Assembly (NCBI GenBank): GCA_051294375.1
Contig: CM119268.1
Location: 11,195,710-11,259,709, forward strand
Direction of reading: 5' to 3'
Length of the DNA: 64,000 bases
Source of the DNA: Paraspadella gotoi
Taxonomy: Eukaryota > Chaetognatha
Part shown: positions 46,699-64,000 of the stretch, in pieces
Position numbering within the stretch: position 1 is the first letter of the stretch
Layout of the letters: every line of letters starts with the position of its first letter
Position numbers and translations under genes: made by a program
Notes under the pieces: model-generated
Seen by the model: only the letters and a program-made list of their open reading frames with translations
What the model was told of the DNA's origin: nothing
The model's database searches: none

Positions 46699-47611
46699 GG
46701 CCGCAAAAAGGGCAGTTTTTTCCTCCGCTTGGATTTTATTTAAGCGCTTCCTTTTCTCCTATTACAACTTTGCGTTCGTCGACAGAAAAATAAGCTAATT
46801 CAAGTTATATAAATAAGACATTGCATTTCGTTGGTTAATCGCCGAAGTAAAATGGGGGGAAAAAAAAGAAGATATAAAAGACTTCGCTTCGTAGCAAGCG
46901 TAATAACTGGCAACTGGAAATGAGACCCGGAACGATGAGCTCGAAAAATGGGCAAACGGACGACGGAACAAAAACTGGGACAAATGAACGACGGTACAAC
47001 GGCGATTTAGAAAAAAAAAAGGAGGATTGAATCAATACGAAAAGCGCTACTTAATTCTGGACTCGCGAAAAGAGAAAAATAAATTTCGGCACAGACAGCA
47101 ATGATTCTTGCTTTTTTTATGTAATATCAGTAAAACTGAAACATTACATGGAAAAAACCGAGCTAAATCTTTGGCCCCAATTAAAGGCGGATCTCGTTTC
47201 AAGGGTAAAACTAAAAAAACTATCTATAGTTGAATTTTGAAATTAATAAACGCCAAAACAAAACGACACGTATTTTGAACTAGATATTTTTTTTTCATAA
47301 ATCTACACGGGAAGATTGTCAATAACGAATACTTTTGCTCCCGGTACTCAGTTGAGAGAAAATGACTCGAGAGACGTAATTGGTTTTTGGTAGTTATAAT
47401 TACTAAATATATATAATAAGAAAGAGTAGCGAATTTGGAATTTCCGACCACGACCAATTTAAGCGGTTTGCGAAGGAACAGCGGGAAAAGAAGGAAGACG
47501 AGACAAAAAGAATAAAAGAGAAAGGAAACAATAGAAAATTGTGAATGGGACAGAGGGATAACGGGGGGAGGGAGGGGGAAGGAGAAAAAGAAAGAGAGAT
47601 CCAGCTCCTCG
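46699..47611. other. intergenic, GPN3 promoter side
   Basis: About 910 bp, AT-rich. It contains the 3' flank of the zinc-finger gene (purine-rich GGGAGGGAGGGGGAAGG near 47,565) and the GPN3 upstream region. No gene recognised. Confidence 0.5.
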
Positions 47612-48871
47612 TCAGAAGAGAAAGGCTTTGGGTATCCAGTCCTTCTGGCAAGTCTCGTGCTCCCCGTGCACGCCACAGATGTGACAGAAGTCTGCTTCGA
47701 GCGTGGCCGTGGGTCGGTGGTGGGGCAGCTCCATCATGGCGATGGGCATGGTCTGCACGGCGAGAGATCGCTTGGTGACGACGGGCTCCGGATCGCGGCT
47801 CGGCGCCGCCGCCGGCGGTGGCGTCGGCGACGAAAGCGCCTCCGCCTCGGCTTCACCGTCCCCGTCTTCGCTACCCGGCGGCGGGGCCGACAGCGCCAAT
47901 TGCGGCCGGTGGCGGCGCGTGGCCGTGTCGTGGCCGGCGGCGGCCAGGATGGCCAACGGCTCTTTCTTATGCACGGTGATGACGTGCTTTTTGAGGTTGC
48001 CCTTGACCGAAAACTCTTTCTTACAAATCTCGCAGGCGAACTTGAGCGTCTCGTGAATCGCTTGACAGTGTTTCTTAAGGTTGCCCTTGGAGGAGAAGTG
48101 TTTGTGACAGCTGGGGCAGGGCACGGTGAGCTTCTCGTGCACGGCCTGTTGGTGTTTCTTGAGGTTGCCTTTGGTGGCAAAGTCCTTACCGCAGTTGGGG
48201 TAGTCACAGAGAAAGCCGGTCCCCCGCTCATGAACGTAGATGTTGTGCTTCTTAAGATTTCCTTTGGATACAAAGTCCTTCTCGCAGAGAGGGCAGGTGT
48301 GCGGTTGAGTCTCGTGCACCATCTCCAGGTGTTTTTTCAAATTTCCCTTAGAGATAAAGGACTTTTTGCAGATGTTGCAGGCAACCTCCGTCTTGAGGAC
48401 GAGAGAGCACTCCGAGGCCACGGCCGTTTTAACCAGAGCCGTGCTAGCGTCCGGCGATGAGTAAGCCAAGTCTTTTTCCGAGTAAGTCATGTCTTTGTCA
48501 AAATCTTTATCACCGAAGTCCTTGTGAGGGTAGTGTTCTTTGGGGCCATAGTCCTTATGACCGAAATCTTTGTCGCCGAAATCTTTGACGAAATCCTTGT
48601 GGGGAAAGTCTTTGTGGCTGAAGTCTTTTTCGATAAAGTCTTTATGAGTAAACTCCTTGTGGGAAAAATCCTTGTGGGCGAATTCTTTGTGGGCGTATTC
48701 TTTGTGGGAGAAATCTTTGTCGACAAAAGTTTTGGGATCGTGGTGGGCGTAATGCAAATCCTTATCGGTGTAGTGATGCAAATTTTTCTCACCAAAAGTC
48801 TTGACGCCCGCATAATGCAAATTTTTGTGGGCGTAATGCATCTCCAAGTCTCCCTCCATTGTTTTAAACAT
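47612..48871 (-). CDS. intronless C2H2 zinc-finger protein with His-Lys-Asp-Phe repeats
   Basis: A 419-codon single exon. Residues ~10-140 are an irregular array of five-residue units around HKDF/HKEF/DKDF (for example HKEYAHKEFAHKDFSHKEF), very rich in His, Lys, Asp and Phe/Tyr. Residues ~165-310 hold five C2H2 fingers. Each carries the same helix (SKGNLKKH or ATKGNLKKH, VKGNLKKH), the third with a longer C-x4-C knuckle. Near-identical helices suggest recent finger duplication and a repetitive DNA target. An Ala/Pro/Arg-rich linker and a C-terminal Cys/His motif (FCHICGVHGEHETC) follow. I do not recognise an orthologue; a nuclear DNA-binding role is inferred from the fingers. ATG 48871 is the first in frame; a second Met is at codon 5. 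Confidence 0.8.
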   Translation of the reverse strand: MFKTMEGDLEMHYAHKNLHYAGVKTFGEKNLHHYTDKDLHYAHHDPKTFVDKDFSHKEYAHKEFAHKDFSHKEFTHKDFIEKDFSHKDFPHKDFVKDFGDKDFGHKDYGPKEHYPHKDFGDKDFDKDMTYSEKDLAYSSPDASTALVKTAVASECSLVLKTEVACNICKKSFISKGNLKKHLEMVHETQPHTCPLCEKDFVSKGNLKKHNIYVHERGTGFLCDYPNCGKDFATKGNLKKHQQAVHEKLTVPCPSCHKHFSSKGNLKKHCQAIHETLKFACEICKKEFSVKGNLKKHVITVHKKEPLAILAAAGHDTATRRHRPQLALSAPPPGSEDGDGEAEAEALSSPTPPPAAAPSRDPEPVVTKRSLAVQTMPIAMMELPHHRPTATLEADFCHICGVHGEHETCQKDWIPKAFLF

Positions 48872-49301
48872 TTGGGCGGTGGAAAGGGGAGGGAGCCACC
48901 GGGTTTTTTAACTGTTTCCTTATCGTTTACGATCTGCGTTCGAGAGCAAAAATAAACAACGTGAGTTAAAACGCGCGGAGTTTAAAATGAATTCCGCTAC
49001 AACGACCAAGTTTCAGCAATTCTGCGTATAGCACAAAACCGAAAACCACTGTCGAAACAATAGGCAAAAATCCACTCAAAATGTAATCCAACTTCAATTC
49101 CGGCGAACAGCCCAAAAGAAATTTTGAGAGGTTAAAAGGACGCGGGAAGAACAAAGATGAATTTTTTAATATTTTTTATAATTGTTTTGAGAATAGAAAC
49201 GATAATAAGGGTCGGAATGACATCAAAATTTAATCAACTTGAAGAAAAATAAAGGGAGCAGTCGAACGTTGTTCGTCTATCTCAGTCTCTCTTTCTGTCT
49301 C
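48872..49301. other. intergenic, zinc-finger gene promoter side
   Basis: 430 bp between the zinc-finger start codon and the PRPF19 stop codon, both on the minus strand. Nothing recognised. Confidence 0.5.
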
Positions 49302-51197
49302 TCAGAGTCCGAAAAACTTGAGACTCCTATCCATGGAAGTGGACGCCAAAAAGGAGGCGTGTTTTCCAAACCTCGCCGCAGTAGCCATCGCAGTGTGGTC
49401 GTTGAAGGAGCAGAGACACTCCCACTGTTTGACGAGGTAAACCCTGACGTCGGTACCCGCCACCGCTAGGTACGTTCCCGATTGGTCGAAGGAGAGGCAC
49501 TTCACCTCAAACCCATCGTCCAGGTTAATGGTCTTGAAGTTCCTCAGCTTGCGCAGATCCCATAGCTTCACCGAGGCGTCGTCGGCCGAGGTGGCCAGGT
49601 AATAACCATTCTCAGAGAAAGCCATCGACGAGATCGGGCCCGAGTGACCCGGGAAGTTGGCCACGTTGGTGCGGTCCTTCAGATCCCAGATACGAATCTC
49701 GGAATCCTGAGTGCCCGTGCCGAAGATGAGACCGTCTGGGTGGAACTGGGCGCAGGTAAGCCCGGCGCCCGACGTGTCGCCCACCTTCACAACAACGCTG
49801 CCCGTCTTGATGTCGGAGAAAGCCCAATGAGTGTCCGAAGAGCAGGAAAGCAAGTAGTCGCCGGTGGCGTGGAGCGAGAGACCAGTTACGGCGCCCTCGT
49901 GCGCGCGGACGATCTGCAGCGACTGGGCGGTGGTCACGTGCCAGGTGCGGACGGTCGTGTCCGGCGACGCGGTGAAGACAAACTCCTCTGTTGGGTGAAA
50001 GATGACGTCGGTGACGCGCTTGGAGTGACCCTTGAGGAGAGCCACCACCTGGGGAAAAGGTAAAAAGTAACGTGAAGACAGTATTAATTTTGTTTTATAT
50101 TTCAATCCTACTAACCTGCTCCGTTTCCTTGTTAAAAACGACGGCATTCTTGTCATTGCCTCCCGTAAGAATCTTGTTGGTGTCCGCAGCCTGGACGTCC
50201 ATGCACAGAATGCCCGGTACGCTTGCACTGTGGAGTCCGACGTGGGACGACTGCGTACGGTAGTTGCGCACGAGGTCGGAGCCGACGAGCTCGTCGGGCA
50301 CCTTCTTGCCTCGTTGTTTCCTCAGCGACGTCAGAGTTGCAGCCTTTTCTTGCAGCTTCTGCAAAATCTCTTCCGTCATTCCGATCTCCTTTTGCGGTCC
50401 GTCCGTCGGCGCCATTGCCGCCGCCTCGGGCGCCGCTGGCGCCGGGTGCGAGGGCGTGGCAGACGGAGTTGCTGGAATATTGGCGGCAGCTTGGGGCTTG
50501 AGAGTGGCGAGAGCCTCGCGAGCCGCCGTTACCTCCTTTGTGAGTCGGGCGATGACGCGGCACGCTGCGTCGTGCTGGTAAAGGGCGTGAGATAATTCCT
50601 GCCGAGCCGTCTGTAGCTGCTGGCGTAGGGTGAAGGAGTGAAGCATCACTGCGTCCCATTCGTCCTGAAAATATGGGAAGTTAGAAAATAAAAACCTGAA
50701 CGACGATAACGTACGTAAAAAACTTACAAACAACCAAATCGCAACGAACCTGCAGAGATTTTAGAATGGCCGGGATTGATGTCGCCGAGGGCGGTCTGGG
50801 TTTAGCCAAAGGCGTTGTTTTTACTTCGATGAGGTCGTCGACGGCGAGCTTCTCTCCGTTGATAGGGTCAGTGCCGTTCTCGCCGATGTATTTTTCAATC
50901 AAGCGTCGGTCGTAGATGCATCCCGACACGGGCGAGATCACTGGCGTCTCCGGAACCTAGCGGGAGATAGTCAATGAAAAATTTGTATTGGTTACAAACA
51001 ATTTTTATAAAAATATATGCCACGTTAGAAAATAGTTTGAAAAAAAATCGTAGACTGTCTTTAAAATCAATATAGCGAGATTTATTGATTAATCCAATTT
51101 ATTTTATTAAGTACATGCCTAGTTAAATATGCAGAATTGTGAATCAATCCTCAAATCATCAACTTACCTCGTTGCTGATGGCGCAGCACAAAGCCAT
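49302..51197 (-). CDS. PRPF19: pre-mRNA-processing factor 19
   Basis: Four exons: 51168-51197, 50750-50956, 50116-50664 and 49302-50048. The first exon encodes only [10 protein letters not shown]. The U-box ([32 protein letters not shown]) gives ubiquitin ligase activity. The coiled-coil tetramerisation helix follows ([40 protein letters not shown]). An Ala/Pro-rich linker leads to seven WD40 repeats ([60 protein letters not shown]) ending [15 protein letters not shown]19 is the core of the NineTeen complex that activates the spliceosome and also acts in DNA repair. Length and architecture are as in relatives. Confidence 0.97.
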
Positions 51198-51703
51198 TTC
51201 GTTATATCAGTTTAAACAAAAAACGACACTAGAGTCAAACGAGTTTTGTTTTTCGGCGGTTAAACTTTTTGCGATTCTGAAAAAGGAATGATTCGATGCG
51301 AAAAAAACAAAAGGAGGCGGAGATCGAATTTCTGAGTCCTGAAATCCGAGATCGCGAGGGGAGGAGAGGATAGGTGGGGATGGATAAAGGATATGAGGAG
51401 AGAGGGGGAGAACGGGACAGAGAAAAGGCTCGAGAGAAATGCGAAAAGGAACGAGGAAAAATGATCAAGAGCCGACGACGCGTCTCATTTACTGGAGAGT
51501 TAAGAAAACAACGACTCCTCTCACCGCGTCTCTCCTCCTTGACTAGCGGGTCATCCGAACCTTGGATGACCCCTCACTCTTCTTTAAGTCTACGAACATT
51601 CTGGTTTAATCTATGAACTGGTAATTAAGCTACAAAATATAACAACGAAAGATTACGAACGAAAAAAAAAAAAAAAAATAGAAAAGTTTATGGGGCCGCG
51701 TCG
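51198..51703. other. intergenic, PRPF19 promoter side
   Basis: About 500 bp, with an A16-type poly-A run near 51,664. No recognised gene. Confidence 0.5.
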
Positions 51704-52317
51704 TCAAGTCCTGGACCTTTGAGACCTGGCCTTCTTTTTCTTCTCCTTGGGTTTCTCGCGCTTCTTGAGGCCTTCCATGTTGCCTTTGAGGACGCTGCTG
51801 TAAGCCGGGACGAACTTGTTGATTTCCCTCGAGGAGATGACAGTGGAGATCTTTTTCGTAGCCAGAGAAGCGCGAAGAAGGCATTTGTATTCACCGGTAA
51901 ACGATTCTGCTGAGGATGAGGCTGCGGCGGGGGCCGGGGCCCCACCGACCGCTCCTTGAGCTGCTTGTGCGGCCGCTGGGCCTTTCTTTTTTCTGTAAAC
52001 AGGTGGTGGTGAAATGGAGTCAGGGGAAATTTGGGAATGTGAAGTAAATTGGTTATTGAGCTCGAAGAAAGAATTCAATCGAGGAAGATTCAAAAAACAA
52101 AATTTACTAATTACTACTGGAATTTAACATTAAGTTTAGTGCTATTTTTTTTTACGGAAACCAAGAAGGGGGCTCACTTCATTTTCCTGGGTCTGGGTTT
52201 GGTTCGTCCGTCGTACTTCTTCATGGTCATGTAGACTGAGCCCGTACCCTTGTCTTTGGAACGGTTAAACATCTTGGTCAACTCGCTCAGAAACTGTTCG
52301 GAGTCCAACAGCACCAT
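51704..52317 (-). CDS. SRP14: signal recognition particle 14 kDa subunit
   Basis: Two exons, 52178-52317 and 51704-51992. MVLLDSEQFLSELTKMF, GSVYMTMKKYDGRTKPRPRK, KCLLRASLATKKISTVISSR, EINKFVPAYSSVLKGNMEGL and a lysine-rich tail define SRP14. With SRP9 it binds the Alu domain of SRP RNA and causes elongation arrest. Unusually, an Ala/Pro-rich insertion of about 25 residues (KKGPAAAQAAQGAVGGAPAP...) lies in the middle, starting at the exon 2 boundary, where the human protein has a short loop. In human SRP14 the Ala-rich stretch is at the C-terminus instead. Donor ATGAA/GTGAGC and acceptor TTTACAG are clear. Confidence 0.93.
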
Positions 52318-53660
52318 CGCGAGACCTTTTTAGATTATTAACTGTTTGTCGAAATAAATATTCTCTGGTCATTAGCTAGCGATCTGGAAATAGAGAGAAA
52401 AAACATGGGGTCCAAAAAAAATTTGGGGTGAGCTATATTCTGTATATTTGTAACAGTAAGAGTTTTTCTCAAAGAAACTATAAGGATATTTATAATGGAG
52501 ATAGCCGACAATAAAAACAACAAAAGCTGTGCCCCTTGTTTGTCGAAAAATATATTTTCTATTTGTGAATAAAAACCAAGAAAATGGCAAAAGGCAAATA
52601 AGAAAATCAAGCTGAGTGAAGAAAACTCGACGTGATGACGAGAAATATTGCGATGAATGGCTGATAAATGAAATGGTAAAAAGAATTGAAGGAAGGGGGG
52701 GGGAAGAAAAGACGGGGAAGGGGACAACAAAGGTTGAAGATGAACAAAATCTCTGATAGGCGAAAATGCCAGCAATGAACTATGAACAGAAACGTAATTG
52801 ACACGGTCACCAAAACAAGAATGCCACTGTCGCCAAGGGGGATACCAACGATCGCTTCTGACTCACTCTCGCGTCTTTTTCGAAAGAAAAAAATATTACT
52901 AAAAAACCACGAGGGCTGTGGCTTAAATGAGCAATCACACCAAGCCCAAATATGTAGCCAATCTTTAAGATGTATCATAAATAAGTCTGAAAAACGCTTT
53001 GGCGTCTACTACTTTTACTAATAACTAAACTTATAACGCAAATAATAAAGACTACTATGGATGGCTCTGAGCCTAATACTTTTGTTTGAATTTTGACGGT
53101 TTAATAAGTTAATAGGATCATTAAGAATTTGTCACGGTATCATGGAGACAGTGACAAGGCTTCATTGAGTACTAATATTAAATCTAAAGTATTTCTAAAA
53201 TCGAAAAAACCAAGAGAATTCTAGAAGCAGGTTAAAAACGAACAAAAATCACAGCTAAAATGTAATAAAAATCGAATTAAGGATATAATCCGCCGATATA
53301 AAATAAATGTCTAATATCACGCAACTACGAAGGGAATGAATTTTTCTACGTAAACACATAATCATGCTTTTTTTATATCATCGTTCCAAATTCAAACGAC
53401 ATTTTTCATAAAACAACTTATAAAAACATTCGAATTACCAAAGTCATGATAAAAAGTCACAGCAAGAAATGTAGAAAGTATCATGAAAGGGATTAAAACG
53501 CCCCATATTTTTTTTCTTTACAAGCGCCCGAATTTGTGTTCGAACATGAACTACGTCGTGATCGTCTTTCCGAACGTAGTTTCGGAGACGAGCTCGCGAG
53601 GATCACACAGTGACAGCCCAGTGAACATTTTTTGTCCTTCATTCCGCTGTCTTTTGTTTT
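52318..53660. other. intergenic, EFA6 3' flank and SRP14 promoter
   Basis: About 1.3 kb of AT-rich sequence. No gene or repeat recognised beyond short homopolymers. Confidence 0.5.
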
Positions 53661-58566
<4,906 letters not shown>

Positions 58567-59214
58567 TGAGAATTGCGGCAAGATGAGGTGCGGAAGTATC
58601 AATTTTTATACATTTTATTTCCCGGTTTTGGCTTTACGTCACAAAAAGGGTGTTGAATGCTGATTGCGAAAAGTTAAATTGAAAGCTAATGAAAGAGAAG
58701 CGTACGACGGGACGAGGTAAGTACAACGCGGTGGTGGGATGTTTTAACGGATGAAGGTCATCCGCATCTTTTAACCTGGCGAATCGCTTTCACTGTTTTT
58801 TTCTCGTTAGACACTTTAACCCCCTCCCTTTTTTTCTAAACGGCATCCGGCCGCGGGAAGGGGCTAACTAACCTCTTATTGGTTTTTTTTTTAAATCTGG
58901 AATGAGAACGAATCGGCATTTCAAAATCTACTGCGCGTAAACGAGTAGCGAGACAAAAAAAAGTAATTGAGCTAGTGTTAACACGGATATGACATCAGTT
59001 CTGTAAAAACCACTTGATAAAATCCCACTGTCTTAAGGTTTATGAAAAGTCTTCAAAAACAATGAAATAATTCCGAGAAAGGCCCCATTCTGTCCTGCGA
59101 CGTAACGAAATTATGGCGTTGATCGAGATCTAAAATTAAAGAGAATAATCTCATATTGGACAAAAAATTTCAGGCGATTAAAATCCTTCGTCAAATTCTT
59201 AACTTACCGGCCGA
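58567..59214. other. EFA6 promoter / ATP5F1B 3' flank
   Basis: About 650 bp. A TATAAAAA-like motif on the minus strand near 58,600 could serve EFA6. No other feature recognised. Confidence 0.5.
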
Positions 59215-62114
<2,900 letters not shown>

Positions 62115-62617
62115 TCTTTAACGTCGGCAAAGATGGAAGCCTTGGAAGTCAATTTTTCTATTTAGCAATTTTGTTTTTTAATGTAAATCAAATCTGGAAG
62201 TTAGACGTGAGAGTTATAAGTCGATCTTGGCAAAAATAAAAAAAAATATTCCCCGAGAGAAACAAAATATGTTTAGGTTCAACATTCAACAACGTGCAAT
62301 GTTAAAAATAATTGATATTAGAGCCAAATTCTGGAATGTTTTGATATTAGTACATGAGAGTATCACAGCAATGCGTGGAGACATGTATGAACAAGTAAGC
62401 GTTCATTCACGAGAAAGGGGCACAGAGTGAGATTAGCCGATAACAGAATTAGTTTAATTACTGAAGAAAAACACAAAGAGAGATTTAGGAAGAGAAACAC
62501 TGCATTATTCACGGTACGCGCAGGAATTTTGAAGACTCGTCCGGCGTCATTTGCCTTTAGAGAGGGTCCATTTCCAAGGTTTGGTCCCTCTCGTGTTGCG
62601 CAACGCGAGAGAGATAC
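62115..62617. other. ATP5F1B upstream region
   Basis: About 500 bp. It should hold the ATP5F1B promoter. A near-palindrome CTCTCGTGTTGCGCAACGCG lies near 62,590. No gene recognised. Confidence 0.4.
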
Positions 62618-62785
62618 TGAGTCTCCCAGCGAAGGGCCAGTCGAGAAGGTCCGCTGCCCATGACGCAACAGAACTGCAGCAGGTTATAGCAGAGACCCGC
62701 GTCAAAAGGTTCCAGGTCATCTTCCAGCTCGGCCAAATAAGTGATGCGGTGGCGAGAAGTCATCTCCCACGTAGTAGCATTCACG
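62618..62785 (-). CDS. orphan exon of an unidentified protein
   Basis: Between acceptor TTCTCAG and a weak donor ACTCA/GTATCT lies an open block reading VNATTWEMTSRHRITYLAEL, then EDDLEPFDAGLCYNLLQFCC and VMGSGPSRLALRWETQ. The composition is that of a folded helical protein and better than the opposite strand. I do not recognise the family. I find no convincing neighbouring exon between it and ATP5F1B or to its right, so it may be an internal exon of a gene running in from beyond the right edge, or an isolated relic. Confidence 0.45.
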
Positions 62786-64000
62786 CTGAGAAGAAAAAAA
62801 AGGGAAAAATTCTATTTTCGAGAAGAGTCACTCGTTTCTCCGAAAAAATTTGAAATTAAACAAGTTGGAGTAAACAATACCGGATCTGCTTACGATCATT
62901 TAGCGGTAATTAAATCTTGAATGATTGTTGACTGTTTAATCGATTGACTAAATCATTAATGGGGATGGATTGATAGATTTATTGATTATCGTTGAGGTCG
63001 TTATAGATGTTATAATTGTTGTAATATTTATTTTTGCTGCATGTATATACAATTTATACATTTCTTACGTAAAAAAGGAAAAAAAATCTTAAAGTATAGT
63101 GATCTCGCCAGACGTTACTTTCAAAGAAAATTAATGAAAAAATAAAAAAAAAATGAATGATTGATGCGATAATTATTGATATAATAATAAAAAACAAACA
63201 AATGAATGGAGGAATATGAAACATAACAATTTAAAAGACCTCAATGATGGGAAGCCATATCTAAACTTGTAGTTTCCTATAGTTACACACTTAAGCTATT
63301 TTCAATCTTAAAACAGCGTGACGATAGGGTGTTTCACCCAAATTTGAAAAGTTTTCAGATCTTCATTTACATCTAGGAAAATATGTTGGGAGGTAAAAAA
63401 ATAAGATTGTACTACTTTTTGTCAAAATTGATTCAACACCCTTAGTGCTACCCTCGCCTAAAGGATAAAAAAGCACACCTTGGGCACATTTTCGTCAATT
63501 GACTGAATCCTAGTGAGCCAATCCACGTCCAAAGGATCTTATTAATTGCCCCACCTTCTAAGGATGATGCAGTAAAAATTTCAGCTTTCTATCATTACGA
63601 AGGCTCACACTACAGCAGTTACTGTGTGATGGAGTATAGAGAACAGAAGGCTTTAAACATTTAAACTCAAAATAAAATCATTTCTCTTCAGATCTAATAT
63701 TTTTTTTATATAATATCATACTAGTAGGAGCCAAGTGTCCTATTTTTTAAAAGGTGTGCCCACATCCTGGTGGATACTTCCTGTACAAAATAATAAAAAC
63801 ATATATCACATTATATATCACTTACTTTTTCAACAGTTTTTAAATCTACAGTGTTAATTGTGACATAGTAATTAGTAGTCGTCTTGCAACAGTTCAATGG
63901 ACCCTTAAAATTATCATGTCTAGATTAATATTGAAAACATGGACAAGTAGTGAGATCAGTTAGGGTAGAATAGCATCATTAATTTTTCATAAAATTAAAG
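62786..64000. other. AT-rich right end, no gene seen
   Basis: About 1.2 kb with no recognised coding segment, repeat or RNA gene. Confidence 0.5.

Noticed and set aside
47657-48460. Plus-strand frames of up to 267 codons opposite the zinc-finger gene
   Set aside because: They are shadows of the highly repetitive, GC-rich zinc-finger coding sequence; the fingers on the minus strand are unmistakable.

Overview
This is eukaryotic nuclear DNA from an animal. Genes are split by many GT-AG introns (and a few GC-AG ones), the flanks are AT-rich and full of simple repeats, and the gene set includes HOMER, an axonemal dynein heavy chain (DNAH2) and EFA6/PSD, next to housekeeping genes (ATP synthase beta, PRPF19, SRP14, GPN3, NAE1, HSP70). 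Standard genetic code fits everywhere. I cannot place the animal in a phylum; dynein implies cilia or flagellated sperm. Retroelement remnants (a Penelope-like end with a hammerhead-ribozyme-like motif, tRNA-type SINEs, a mariner-type MITE) also fit an invertebrate.

Layout. Positions 1-34,330 are dominated by one huge minus-strand gene, DNAH2. I traced 27 exons from the start codon at 34,330 down to 1,511, with the remaining three quarters expected to the left of the window. Three other genes sit inside its introns: a plus-strand BTB-domain gene (25,440-28,881), a plus-strand CmcJ/NvfI-type oxidoreductase gene (17,628-19,974), and an intronless same-strand HSP70 with heat-shock elements and a TATA box. 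Possible exons of an unrecognised plus-strand gene lie at the left edge.

The HSP70 locus is damaged by assembly. The segment 2,429-11,190 is an error-rich reverse copy of what follows at 11,191-18,280, and it begins after exactly 25 Ns. If it is reversed in place, the HSP70 codons run through the gap. I read this as an uncorrected long read inserted backwards by gap filling, not as a biological palindrome.

Positions 34,331-38,475 are gene-poor. A plus-strand endonuclease/exonuclease/phosphatase-fold gene of retrotransposon type (38,476-39,414) follows. From 62,114 down to 40,917 eight genes lie in a row on the minus strand: ATP5F1B, EFA6/PSD, SRP14, PRPF19, an intronless C2H2 zinc-finger gene with an odd His-Lys-Asp-Phe repeat, GPN3, NAE1 and HOMER. 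GPN3 and NAE1 are only about 90 bp apart. A last unidentified exon lies near 62,700, and the right end holds nothing I recognise.

The genes do not form one pathway. The points of most interest are the ribozyme-bearing retroelement ends, the bacterial/fungal-type oxidoreductase inside an animal gene, the nested-gene architecture, and the assembly artefact that would mislead automatic annotation.
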